In this document: positions 1-7,009 of the stretch, piece after piece | How positions within the stretch are numbered: the first letter of the stretch is position 1 | Layout: every line of letters begins with the position of its first letter | Source: Candidatus Methanoperedentaceae archaeon | GTDB lineage: Archaea > Halobacteriota > Methanosarcinia > Methanosarcinales > Methanoperedenaceae | Direction: 5' to 3' | Assembly: GCA_014859785.1 (NCBI GenBank) | Contig: JACUTP010000014.1 | Location: 1-20,730, forward strand | DNA: 20,730 nt | Notes under the pieces: generated by a model | Database searches by the model: none | Told to the model about the DNA's origin: nothing | Seen by the model: the letters and a program-made list of their open reading frames with translations, nothing else | Made by a program: the position numbers and the translations under genes

Positions 1-1
1 T

Positions 2-217
2 ATTGAAAAACTCGGGATAAAATACCAGCTCACTCCAATGGGCACTGCAATAGAGGTCGTCTCGATGGATGAGGTTTTTGATGCTGTAAAAGAAGTACAT
101 GAGGCACTTGTAAGAAAAGGGATAAAAAGGGTCCTGACCCACCTGACCATCGATGACAGGCGGGATTCCCCAAAGAGCATGGAAGAAAAGGTGGAGTCTG
201 TCAGGAAAAAACTCTAA
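2..217 (+). CDS. Thiamine-binding family protein (MTH1187/DUF77), C-terminal part
   Basis: The reading frame is open from the left edge to a TAA at 215-217 and gives the last 71 residues of the protein; the start lies outside the window. The visible part contains the family hallmark 'YQLTPMGT' near its beginning, then a helix 'VKEVHEALVRKG', the strand 'RVLTHLTID', and the conserved 'DDRRD' followed by 'MEEKVESV'. This is the pattern of the small (about 100 residue) MTH1187/YkoF-like ferredoxin-fold proteins, which bind thiamine or related pyrimidines in the cytoplasm. Roughly the first 30 residues are missing. The physiological role in archaea is poorly defined, so only the family assignment is firm. 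The next gene starts 59 bp downstream on the same strand. Confidence 0.85.
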   Translation: MEKLGIKYQLTPMGTAIEVVSMDEVFDAVKEVHEALVRKGIKRVLTHLTIDDRRDSPKSMEEKVESVRKKL

Positions 218-276
218 TCCCTGTACCACAAGCTTTATTGGGTTTAATACTTATCTCACATTTAAAAGTGATAATT

Positions 277-588
277 ATGGCAGACGATGATAACAAATAT
301 GTTGGAGATGAGTTTGAAGAAGAGGATGAGAATTTTGTCGATGAGGAAGCACAGGAAATCGAAGGGCTCTACGATTTGGTATTGCCCCCTGGAGTGCCCC
401 AGAAAGTAATCATGGAAGCCATGCAGGAATTTAACCTTGAGTCTACTATAAGAAAATACGGGGTAAAAACCCGTGATGAAATAGAGGATGAGAATCTTCT
501 GGTACTTCGTGGGGAATTAGATGCGGTGAATAATGCTCAAATTTTCATTTATAATAAAATGAAGGAACTATATAATTATTCCGGATGA
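277..588 (+). CDS. Conserved-looking small acidic hypothetical protein
   Basis: The frame gives 103 residues from ATG 277. A TTG-initiated extension to 238 is possible, but it adds a hydrophobic stretch that does not resemble a usual start and overlaps the probable promoter, so the ATG is preferred. Residues 1-29 are strikingly acidic (about half Asp/Glu) and probably disordered. Residues 30-103 look like a folded domain with predicted helices ('PQKVIMEAMQEF', 'NAQIFIYNKMKELY') around a strand 'NLLVLRGE'. There is no signal peptide, membrane segment or cysteine. I do not recognise the family. It follows the thiamine-binding gene by 59 bp and is closed by two hairpins, so it is probably a short transcription unit of its own. 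No function is proposed. Confidence 0.7.
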   Translation: MADDDNKYVGDEFEEEDENFVDEEAQEIEGLYDLVLPPGVPQKVIMEAMQEFNLESTIRKYGVKTRDEIEDENLLVLRGELDAVNNAQIFIYNKMKELYNYSG

Positions 589-629
589 GTGATTAACTAT
601 TTTTATAATATTTAAAATCGCACATCATA

Positions 630-664
630 CATCTTTTTGATAAAGATGTGGGGTTTCAACCCCA
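630..664 (+). terminator. Paired hairpins between convergent genes
   Basis: Two adjacent perfect stems lie between the plus-strand acidic protein and the minus-strand zinc protein. The first is catcttt/aaagatg (630-636 with 642-648). The second is tggggt/acccca (649-654 with 659-664). On the plus strand the second is followed by a T-rich run (665-681), so it most likely ends plus-strand transcription. It could also act on the opposite strand. Confidence 0.5.
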
Positions 665-679
665 ATTTCTTTATAATTT

Positions 680-922
680 TTAAAACAAACGGGATCTATC
701 CACAGGTCTTGTATAGCCGGTACCGCCACAGTTGGTGCATGGGATTCCTTTCATTAAGAAACCATTGCCTTTGCACCACTGGCATCTTTTGTTTGTATCA
801 ACAACGTTTACCTTTCCACCGCCACCGCAAACAATACAGGATTCACCATCGTGTTTTCCAGTACCTTTACAGTAACTGCATGTCACTTCACCGGGAATTC
901 TTTTCTCAATTTTAATTGCCAT
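680..922 (-). CDS. Small zinc protein with four CxxCxGxG motifs (DnaJ-type Cys-rich domain)
   Basis: The 80-residue product is almost entirely a cysteine-rich domain. It has four motifs at about residues 15-22 (CSYCKGTG), 29-36 (CIVCGGGG), 47-54 (CQWCKGNG) and 62-69 (CTNCGGTG). Four CxxCxGxG units are what the DnaJ/Hsp40 central domain uses to bind two zinc ions, so this protein probably binds two. There is no J domain, so it is not a DnaJ. Stand-alone domains of this type often act in protein folding or as thiol/zinc scaffolds; that role is an inference here. The gene lies directly behind the mcr operon on the same strand, 106 bp after mcrA, with a terminator hairpin between, so it is likely transcribed separately. 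An AT-rich stretch around 967-980 could hold its TATA box. Confidence 0.8.
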   Translation of the reverse strand: MAIKIEKRIPGEVTCSYCKGTGKHDGESCIVCGGGGKVNVVDTNKRCQWCKGNGFLMKGIPCTNCGGTGYTRPVDRSRLF

Positions 923-982
923 GTTATATCACATCATCATAAATATTATTGTAAATAAGTCTTTGTATTTAATTTATTATCC

Positions 983-1018
983 AAAAAAAATAAAAAAAAG
1001 TAGGCATAAAGCCTACTT
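983..1018 (-). terminator. mcr operon terminator
   Basis: Read on the minus strand, a perfect 8-bp stem (arms 1011-1018 and 998-1005, five-base loop) is followed at once by a long T tract. The tract corresponds to the A runs at 983-990 and 992-999. It sits 10 bases after the mcrA stop codon, the expected place for the end of the mcrBDGA transcript. Confidence 0.8.
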
Positions 1019-1028
1019 ACTTTGTTAT

Positions 1029-2729
1029 TTATTTTGCTGGGATTACGAATGCTCTCTCGCCTGCACAGCGGTCCCACTCTCTGAGTGCTGCCTTACCAAA
1101 GTCGCCTCTTGGATCAGCGAAGTTGAAGTTGATAAGGTCATCAGCGAAGCAGGTCTTAACCAGCGGGTTGACACAGAATGCATCCCTGCCGGCATGTGCT
1201 GCTGAAATTACTGAGGTGTATCCGCCCTGGTGACCTACGTTCATTGCGTAGTTCGGGTAGTTTGCACCCCTGAGTTCGCCAACACAACCTTCGTCTGAAG
1301 CTGTTGAGAACACGTTGGTAGCGCCGCACTGATCCTGCAGATCGTATCCATAGAATCCGAGTCTGCCGTGTGCCTCTTTGTGGAGGTACATGGAGAGATA
1401 CCATGCGGAGAGACCGGCGTTGCTGTGTCCTGTTGCAAGTGCTGTTGCACCGCCTGCTGCGATTGAAACAACCGTTGCTCTCTGTGAACCACCGAAGTGA
1501 TCCTCGAGTGTTGTCGGATACTTCTCGTATGCCTCAAGACCGTAGAGTGTTGTCTCGGTTGAGATATCCTTTACGGTATCGATGTTGGCTGGTGCGTTTC
1601 CTGGGATTGCACCATATTTATCCTTGGCATACTCTGCACCCCAGTACAGGAAGTCATCAACAATGTCGTTGGTGTACGCTGGTGTTGCATACATTGTGAA
1701 ACCGACGCCACCTGACATGTATCCGCCGAGCCATATCTGGTCATACAGCATGGATGCTGCGCTTACAGTCTGCAAGACAACGTTAACTGCATCTGTGTCC
1801 TTCCTGTTGGTCTGGACTATATCTGCCATATGACCGAAGGACAATCCTCCAGGCTCGTTTGGTCCTCTTGCACGGCGTGCCGGGATCATTTCGCTCATCT
1901 CGACAAGACCTGCGTGCTTGGCTGTGAATGCAAGTTCACCGACTGCTGCTTCACCTGCGCACATGTGGTATGCGCTGATAAAGGTCATGCCGACCTGCAT
2001 TGCCATCCAGCGGCTGGTACCTGGTCCGTCCTCAGTCCTTGTGACTATGGTTGGGATGTGTACTGCCTGCCAGCTGCTCTTGCCCATTGCTTTCTTGATC
2101 TGTGCTGCCTGTGCTGATGGGAATTCCTTATCGATGTTGATAACGAACTGCTTATCGATTTCATCCTGCAGGGTTTCATCGCCAGTGAATACTTTCACGT
2201 AGCAGTCATCTACCAGTGCCGGATGGGTTTCGACCATGTGTTCCTGGACAATTGCTGCACCAGGCATAGCATGGTTCAAGACTTCGAGATAGTAGTTGAT
2301 TGTCTCAGGAGTAACTTCCTTGCCCAATCTCTTCTCGAGTGTCTCGTGTGCGAGGTCAAGACCTACAACACAGGTTCTCCTGATGTCGTCCCATTCCTGC
2401 TGCATTGCTGCATTGTTTACGAAGTGAAGATCGTCACCATCGCATACGATATCTGTTCCGGAAATTACGTATGGGGTCAACTGTCTCTGACCCATGGGTA
2501 TACCGGCAAGATGTAACTTAGGATCATATGCCTGTAATCCTCTCTTCTTGGTGATAGCTGCACCGCACTTTGCCATTTCTACCTTTCTTGGGTTCTGTGT
2601 ATATCCCAACCTGAGGTACTTGGTCTTCTTGTCGGTAATTGCGCTCTTTGCTTCACCGCCGCATTTGTTGGATCCCCATTCTTTTGCGTACTTGATTTCC
2701 ATTGCTTTCTTAAATTTTGGATCTGCCAT
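1029..2729 (-). CDS. mcrA: Methyl-coenzyme M reductase alpha subunit
   Basis: McrA carries most of the F430 active site of MCR, which interconverts methyl-CoM plus CoB with methane plus the heterodisulfide in the cytoplasm. From ATG 2729 the protein has 566 residues, a normal length. A GTG at 2738 is possible, but GAGGTG sits at a good distance only for the ATG. By motif comparison with the Methanothermobacter enzyme, the F430 ligand Gln is at about 162 (in VQEHM). The sites modified in known MCRs are also present: His272 (AKHA), Arg286 (PARRARG), Gln416 (GGSQRA), thioglycine Gly461 (FYGYD), Asp466 and Cys468 (DLQDQCG). The ANME-1-type Cys cluster is absent. It is the last gene of mcrBDGA, 12 bp after mcrG. 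The well-conserved core argues for a methane-active, not a longer-alkane, enzyme. Confidence 0.98.
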   Translation of the reverse strand: MADPKFKKAMEIKYAKEWGSNKCGGEAKSAITDKKTKYLRLGYTQNPRKVEMAKCGAAITKKRGLQAYDPKLHLAGIPMGQRQLTPYVISGTDIVCDGDDLHFVNNAAMQQEWDDIRRTCVVGLDLAHETLEKRLGKEVTPETINYYLEVLNHAMPGAAIVQEHMVETHPALVDDCYVKVFTGDETLQDEIDKQFVINIDKEFPSAQAAQIKKAMGKSSWQAVHIPTIVTRTEDGPGTSRWMAMQVGMTFISAYHMCAGEAAVGELAFTAKHAGLVEMSEMIPARRARGPNEPGGLSFGHMADIVQTNRKDTDAVNVVLQTVSAASMLYDQIWLGGYMSGGVGFTMYATPAYTNDIVDDFLYWGAEYAKDKYGAIPGNAPANIDTVKDISTETTLYGLEAYEKYPTTLEDHFGGSQRATVVSIAAGGATALATGHSNAGLSAWYLSMYLHKEAHGRLGFYGYDLQDQCGATNVFSTASDEGCVGELRGANYPNYAMNVGHQGGYTSVISAAHAGRDAFCVNPLVKTCFADDLINFNFADPRGDFGKAALREWDRCAGERAFVIPAK

Positions 2730-2741
2730 TTGACTCACCTC

Positions 2742-3491
2742 TCACGCCTGTGGCTTGAAGCCGTATCTGGTTCTTCTCTCCCAGACAGTCTGGACGTGCT
2801 CAACTACTTCAGCATCGCTTCTGAAAGCGACATTGTCTACTCTGTAGAATGTAGTTCTCTTTGCGGCTTCTGCCTCGCTCATTGGCTTGCCAAGGTTTAC
2901 TTTCCTGTCGATGGGTACACCGACCTGGTCCTTGTCCATTACGATTGAGTCGCCTTCGAGACGGCGCCTGTCGAGCATATCGAACATTGTGCCGTCTTCC
3001 TGTAATCTGAGTGAGTGACCGTGGACTGTACAGCCTCTGAGACCTGAAAGACCCCAATCTGTCATCTCGGTCTCTGCCTGTCTCTTGGTGTAAGCTTCCA
3101 TATCCCTCTCTCTCATCTCATTTACCTGCCTGCCGGAAAGTGTACCGGGGTCAACTCCCCTGAAGTTGATTGCTGCATGGTACGATCTCCAGTATGGTGT
3201 TGATGGTGCGTTGTACATTGAATCAGAGAACTGTGAGTACCTGATCCTGTCACCAGCTTTTGCGCCCGGGGTTGGCTCTACGACTTCCCTGACTGAGCAC
3301 TCTGGTTCGCCCATTTCTGCAAGTGGGGGATGGGTGCTTGGATAGTCAGAACCTGGGGCTCTGTGTCCGAGGATTGCGGTTAAATCTTCATCAGATATAT
3401 CACGCAATTTCTCGACATTGTTTGACATGTGTTTTCTTCTATTCTCAGCAACTGATGTGTTACCGGGATAGTATTGTGGTTTATATGCCAT
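2742..3491 (-). CDS. mcrG: Methyl-coenzyme M reductase gamma subunit
   Basis: The product has 249 residues, normal for McrG, the smallest subunit of the alpha2-beta2-gamma2 MCR hexamer. Recognisable features are the N-terminal 'YKPQYYPGN', the central 'LSGRQVNEMRERD' at about 118-130 (its Arg121 corresponds to an Arg near coenzyme B in known structures), and 'RGCTVHGHSLRLQEDG' at 152-167. The ATG at 3491 has a strong AGGAGG seven bases upstream. It lies between mcrD (51 bp upstream) and mcrA (12 bp downstream). In many methanogens mcrC sits immediately before this gene; here the mcrD-mcrG gap is too short for it. Confidence 0.98.
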   Translation of the reverse strand: MAYKPQYYPGNTSVAENRRKHMSNNVEKLRDISDEDLTAILGHRAPGSDYPSTHPPLAEMGEPECSVREVVEPTPGAKAGDRIRYSQFSDSMYNAPSTPYWRSYHAAINFRGVDPGTLSGRQVNEMRERDMEAYTKRQAETEMTDWGLSGLRGCTVHGHSLRLQEDGTMFDMLDRRRLEGDSIVMDKDQVGVPIDRKVNLGKPMSEAEAAKRTTFYRVDNVAFRSDAEVVEHVQTVWERRTRYGFKPQA

Positions 3492-3542
3492 ATTTGTATC
3501 CTCCTAATGTTTGAATTGGTTATTTCTGCTTCCAGACAAAAC

Positions 3543-4064
3543 CTAAGATTCCTCTTCTGCTCCGATTATGCAGAATCGTTCTTCCGGTTTTGCATGCGGG
3601 TCTATCATGCCAAGCATACGTTCGTCGTCAAGATTGATCCGTTCATCAGTCCTGCTCCTGAACCCGTACTTGCCATAATCGGTCAAAGTGGCTTTTTTCT
3701 TGATGAAGAATCCTCTCCTGAATTCAAATGAGAAAGGAAGCCCGCGCTCACAAGCTTGCTTGAGCGGCTCCAGTATACTTTCATCTTCCACTTCAACAAT
3801 AACATGCCCGACCATCACGTGCAATTCGAATGCCTGGTCCCCGACATGAATAACTCTCATATCAGGATGGTTTACATCGGCCCCTGTTCCGGGTCCGCAT
3901 GTGATCTTCCTTGGAAGGTTTTTTCCACCTATCAGCATTCTCAAAACACCCTTGACCCTGTCAATCTCGTTTAAGAGTTTTTCAGCAGTCTCAGGCTGTA
4001 ATAATCTAGCCGGAAATACTTTTACCTGTATGGTTTTATCCGTAACTGAAACAGTTCTTACCAT
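3543..4064 (-). CDS. mcrD: Methyl-coenzyme M reductase operon protein D
   Basis: The product has 173 residues, the usual length for McrD. This small cytoplasmic protein is encoded in mcr operons and is not part of the mature enzyme. In methanogens it associates with MCR during assembly or maturation. The sequence shows the typical features: an N-terminal strand 'IQVKVFPARLLQPETAEKLL', a conserved glycine-rich 'CGPGTGADVNH' at about 57-67, and a strand segment 'VMVGHVIVEVED' near 85-96. The start ATG follows AAGGAG by a few bases and lies 14 bp after the mcrB stop, so translation is probably coupled. The C-terminus 'IIGAEEES' is short and acidic. Confidence 0.93.
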   Translation of the reverse strand: MVRTVSVTDKTIQVKVFPARLLQPETAEKLLNEIDRVKGVLRMLIGGKNLPRKITCGPGTGADVNHPDMRVIHVGDQAFELHVMVGHVIVEVEDESILEPLKQACERGLPFSFEFRRGFFIKKKATLTDYGKYGFRSRTDERINLDDERMLGMIDPHAKPEERFCIIGAEEES

Positions 4065-4078
4065 TCAATTCTCCTTAC

Positions 4079-5383
4079 TTATACGGCCCCCGCGATTGCC
4101 TTGATTGGCTCTCTGAATTCGTCGACCGCGCTGAACACATCACCGACTAACTGAGAGGTCTTTGCTGGGCTGTATATCTGCACACCTGCGTCAAGTGCAA
4201 CTGCTGCTGCGACGCATGGAACGGCAAGTCCCTTAGAGTGCCTGGTAACTACGTGGTTACCGTTGAAGACACCAGGTCCTCCACCACCATAGATTGAGTG
4301 ACTGAAGAAGGAGAAACCAACTGCGGCTCCCTGTACCTTACCATAGTCGCATCCTGGAAGGGATGTCTCTTTCTCGATGAGGTCATTTACATACAGCAAT
4401 ACTGAGGACACTGACTGGGGTGCTCTCTGAGCGCCGCAGTTAACGAGTGTTGCTGCGAGTGTTGCTGCTGCACAATATGCATTCCACTTTGGCACATCAT
4501 CTGTCTTGTAGACAGTATAGCCTGATGCGAATTTCTTATCAGCCTTTATTACACCGTCTGCTATTGCTTTACCTACAAACTCGTGGATTACTGTACCGAT
4601 GGTACCTGTCTTGCCCTGAGCCTTTACGGTTCCATAGACATTATTGTTAGCATTCAGGCCCTGGTAGGCATATGCTAATAATCTGGTTCTATCCTGGTCA
4701 CCGATACCGTCGCCCATTTCCTGGACACCGGCGTTCTCAAGTGTTGAGGACAATGCTGCTGTGTTCATTGCACTGCTTCTGCAGGTTGCTGCAAGGTGGT
4801 TTGCCATGACGTTCCTTAATGTATAACCAAAGCCTTCATCCTTCTGTGGGATGTCGATAATTGATTTTACATGACCGCCTGCCATATCCAGTGTCTGTGG
4901 GTACTGTCCCCAGACTGCGGACTTGACTGTTGGTGCCTCGAACATATCAACGTTGTACTGGTTGATTATGGCCTGAGTTGTTGCTGATGCAGCGCAGGTA
5001 AGTGAGGACACGTACTCTGCTGCAGCGTCGATTCTTGCGGATGGTACCTGAACAAGAAGCTGCTTGCCTCCGTTCAATGCTTTGACATTTGTGTTGTCGC
5101 CGCTGTCCACTCTAATCATATCTTCAACAGCTTTTCGGATTGTTTCTGCGTTCTTTACGATATCTAATTTGATATTTTTGCCTGGAATTACTCTTCCCTT
5201 GCCACCCATTGCACCGGTTGCTAAGGATTTCTCAATTCCTGCCAAGTCAACGGCTGCTGTTCTCTTAATGCCGGTGACGATACTTCTTATAGCTTTGTTT
5301 CTCAACGGGCTTATGGCGTTGATGTTTACGCCAGATTTGAGTTGAGCTCCTCTGTCGCTATATAGGTCTATTTTGTCAGCCAC
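4079..5383 (-). CDS. mcrB: Methyl-coenzyme M reductase beta subunit
   Basis: The product has 434 residues, normal for McrB, which contributes to the MCR active-site channel. The N-terminus 'DKIDLYSDRG' and 'SPLRNKAI' are family signatures. Active-site residues are visible in the C-terminal part: Tyr365 in HSIYGGGGPG and His377 in NGNHVVT, corresponding to Tyr367 and His379 of the Methanothermobacter beta subunit. The start is GTG, preceded by AGGAGGT eight bases upstream, a strong ribosome-binding site. It is the first gene of the operon. A roughly 290-bp non-coding stretch upstream holds the promoter and a long leader. Confidence 0.98.
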   Translation of the reverse strand: MADKIDLYSDRGAQLKSGVNINAISPLRNKAIRSIVTGIKRTAAVDLAGIEKSLATGAMGGKGRVIPGKNIKLDIVKNAETIRKAVEDMIRVDSGDNTNVKALNGGKQLLVQVPSARIDAAAEYVSSLTCAASATTQAIINQYNVDMFEAPTVKSAVWGQYPQTLDMAGGHVKSIIDIPQKDEGFGYTLRNVMANHLAATCRSSAMNTAALSSTLENAGVQEMGDGIGDQDRTRLLAYAYQGLNANNNVYGTVKAQGKTGTIGTVIHEFVGKAIADGVIKADKKFASGYTVYKTDDVPKWNAYCAAATLAATLVNCGAQRAPQSVSSVLLYVNDLIEKETSLPGCDYGKVQGAAVGFSFFSHSIYGGGGPGVFNGNHVVTRHSKGLAVPCVAAAVALDAGVQIYSPAKTSQLVGDVFSAVDEFREPIKAIAGAV

Positions 5384-5590
5384 GTTTATTTACCTCCTAT
5401 TTTGTTCTTACAAGAAACTGGTCACCTGGTGCCGAAACAACAATCATAACAAGCGATACAGAATTAAACAGGACACAAAAAAAGTCGTTTTGCCCTAACT
5501 GATTCCATACCATGCTGTTTTTTTATTGTATCGAACAACCATTACAATCCCTTGCACCTCTTAGCTAGACCTTAAAGGTACTTAAAGGTT
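5384..5590 (-). promoter_or_regulatory. Predicted long mcr mRNA leader
   Basis: If transcription starts about 25 bases after the TATA-like box at 5611-5620, the mRNA would carry a leader of roughly 200 bases before the GTG of mcrB. The stretch has no open reading frame of note. It contains several homopolymer runs (around 5476-5484 and 5518-5524), the palindromic TTCTT-AC-AAGAA near 5406-5417, and the strong Shine-Dalgarno AGGAGGT just before mcrB. Long leaders are plausible for highly expressed mcr operons, but the start site is inferred from spacing only. Confidence 0.4.
5571..5589. repeat. Tandem 9-bp direct repeat at the predicted mcr start site
   Basis: CTTAAAGGT occurs at 5571-5579 and again at 5581-5589, with a 10-bp period of one DNA helical turn. 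The pair falls at or just after the transcription start predicted from the upstream TATA-like element. Helically phased direct repeats at this position are typical of operator sites. The protein that would bind is unknown. Confidence 0.55.
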
Positions 5591-5610
5591 ACGAATCGTT
5601 AATGATAATA

Positions 5611-5620
5611 CATTATAAAA
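5611..5620 (-). promoter_or_regulatory. TATA-like box of the mcr operon
   Basis: On the minus strand TTTTATAATG lies in an AT-rich island between the DUF2098 gene and mcrB. It is the best TATA-box match in this intergenic region. It would place the start near 5589, next to the tandem repeat. Confidence 0.45.
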
Positions 5621-5674
5621 TAATCCATGGCGAAGCTTCATGCTTTTACCTCAGGTTATGTCCCTGAATAATAC

Positions 5675-5974
5675 TTATCCGCCACTTTCCAGACTGGTAT
5701 CGTCCATCTGGGTTGGTGCCGCATCACGCTGCTTTTCCAATACTTCGTTTATCTCTTCACGAGTAAACGATATTTCCCCCAATTCCTGTTCCTTCTCTTC
5801 TTTTATGGCTGTCAAGACTTCCGTTTTGTAATAAAGGTCAGTCTGGTCGACAAGTGCCCATACCCCTCTATCATCCGAGAGAATTTCAGTCACTTTACCC
5901 TTTGTACCTGTTGGCGCATATAATACGTAACTCCCAACATGCAGCGGGTTTCCTGCTGAATCACTTATAGTCAT
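5675..5974 (-). CDS. DUF2098 family protein
   Basis: The product has 99 residues from the second ATG (5974), or 102 from the ATG at 5983. AAGGA directly touches the first ATG but lies nine bases before the second, so the second is favoured. Residues about 10-60 match the DUF2098 (COG4014) pattern of methane-cycling archaea: a small beta-rich domain with 'VGSYVLYAPTGTKGKVTEI', then 'GVWALVDQTDLYYK'. The pattern resembles small SH3-like barrels. The last 40 residues form a charged, probably flexible tail. The family function is unknown. The gene lies upstream of mcrB on the same strand with about 290 bp between, so it may have its own promoter. It has no cysteines or membrane segments. Confidence 0.8.
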   Translation of the reverse strand: MTISDSAGNPLHVGSYVLYAPTGTKGKVTEILSDDRGVWALVDQTDLYYKTEVLTAIKEEKEQELGEISFTREEINEVLEKQRDAAPTQMDDTSLESGG

Positions 5975-6065
5975 ACCAGCCATTCCTTATTATATAGGTA
6001 TTACGCCTTATTAAAAATTACGGTCTATCGGGCATAACTTTGAAAATGAAAAGATCCCATATCAT

Positions 6066-6096
6066 GAGCTTCAATTTGCAGCATCATTTGAAGCTC
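6066..6096 (-). terminator. Hairpin spanning the HAD gene stop codon
   Basis: A perfect 9-bp inverted repeat (6066-6074 GAGCTTCAA with 6088-6096 TTGAAGCTC, 13-base loop) has its right arm inside the last codons of the HAD phosphatase gene and the stop codon in the loop. A moderately T-rich stretch follows on the minus strand. It could be a terminator or an mRNA 3'-end stabiliser. Confidence 0.45.
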
Positions 6097-6722
6097 TTCA
6101 GGTACTCAACGAGCCTTTCATGGTTTTCAAGTATTATATCCGCACCAGCCAGCTTATGGCTGTTAACGTGTGTGGGGATGGCGACACAGTAGAGTCCTGC
6201 TTTTTTTGCAGATTCCACACCCATCGGGGCATTCTCTATAACAATACATTCATCGTTGCGGACACCCAGTATCCCGAGGGCTATCAGGTACGGCTCTGGC
6301 GATGGTTTGCCATTATCGACATCGTTTCCTGAAACCACAGCATTAAATATACCGGGGTAAAACCTGTCGATTAAAGCTGTTAATATTTCCCTGTCCGAGC
6401 CTGAAACAACTCCAAGGCGGTATCTGCCTTTTAGTTCGCTGAGTGTTTCCCGGAGTCCGTCAAACGCCCTGGCATTGTTGTTTTTTTCAAACACTTCCCT
6501 TTTCCTGCTGGCAAGGGCTGTAAAATCGGACGGCGGTGTTCGTCCTGCTTTACGGAACATGAGTGTGATGACTCCGGCGTGGTTTGAACCTTCTATGTCA
6601 TATATGTCCTGCCTTTTGATGTGGATGCCCTGTTCCGCGAATACTGTAATCCATGCGTCTGCATGGTCTGGCATGGAATCAACAAGCACGCCGTCCATGT
6701 CGAAAATGAATGCTCTTATCAC
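6084..6722 (-). CDS. HAD-superfamily phosphatase, beta-phosphoglucomutase-like
   Basis: The 212-residue protein has all four HAD motifs: motif I 'FDMDGVLVD' with nucleophile Asp8 and Asp10, motif II Ser107 in 'VVSGSD', motif III Lys139 in 'NGKPSPEPY', and motif IV around 'VIENAPMGV' (Glu163). The helical cap between residues 15 and 85 is of the C1 type seen in beta-phosphoglucomutase, phosphoglycolate phosphatase and small sugar-phosphate phosphatases. It is a soluble cytoplasmic enzyme whose substrate cannot be read from the sequence. The start is GTG; no ATG is available and the N-terminus aligns directly with motif I. It follows the small Cys-rich gene by 89 bp on the same strand. Confidence 0.88.
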   Translation of the reverse strand: MIRAFIFDMDGVLVDSMPDHADAWITVFAEQGIHIKRQDIYDIEGSNHAGVITLMFRKAGRTPPSDFTALASRKREVFEKNNNARAFDGLRETLSELKGRYRLGVVSGSDREILTALIDRFYPGIFNAVVSGNDVDNGKPSPEPYLIALGILGVRNDECIVIENAPMGVESAKKAGLYCVAIPTHVNSHKLAGADIILENHERLVEYLKSFK

Positions 6723-6811
6723 GCGCTCTTATGGTTCGTGAAAGTTGATAAAAGTGTGGTCACTTATTCTATAATATGGTAATAGCGCCCGGTGACAGCG
6801 TAATAACTACT

Positions 6812-6970
6812 TTACCCGCATGACATTCCTTCAAGCCCGCTGTATTTTTCAAATATGGGGCAGTAGCAGTAATTTTCCGTTGCGCAGAACATTGCTATTT
6901 CGATTTCATCGGGTTTGTGGTATTTCGGGTCCTGCATACACCGTCCGTTTTTATAGTGCTGGCATTCCAT
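6812..6970 (-). CDS. 52-residue Cys-rich small protein
   Basis: An ATG at 6970 opens a 52-codon frame ending in TAA at 6812-6814. It is too short for common ORF cutoffs but is well supported: AAGGAGG lies six bases before the ATG, and a TATA-like element (7010-7019) sits at the right distance for a short leader. The product has six cysteines, at residues 3, 11, 29, 35, 37 and 51. They include a 'YCYCPIFEKY' segment and an N-terminal 'CQHYKNGRC', a pattern compatible with metal or iron-sulfur binding. There is no signal peptide or membrane segment. I do not recognise a named family. It lies between hutH and the HAD gene on the same strand. Confidence 0.75.
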   Translation of the reverse strand: MECQHYKNGRCMQDPKYHKPDEIEIAMFCATENYCYCPIFEKYSGLEGMSCG

Positions 6971-7009
6971 GGGATTCCTCCTTATGCGTTAGTATATTTT
7001 GAGCGAATT

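Noticed and set aside
637..915. 92-codon plus-strand frame opposite the zinc protein
   Set aside because: It is the antisense of the CxxCxGxG repeats, which gives its odd His/Arg/Cys composition; the minus-strand frame shows real motifs.
1156..2733. Several open frames of 80-110 codons on both strands inside mcrA
   Set aside because: They are out-of-frame shadows of a highly conserved, high-bias gene; their translations are low-complexity or irregular and none has a ribosome site.
5627..5671. Mini reading frame of 14 codons on the plus strand in the mcr upstream region
   Set aside because: It has no ribosome site, is very short and lies opposite the likely promoter.
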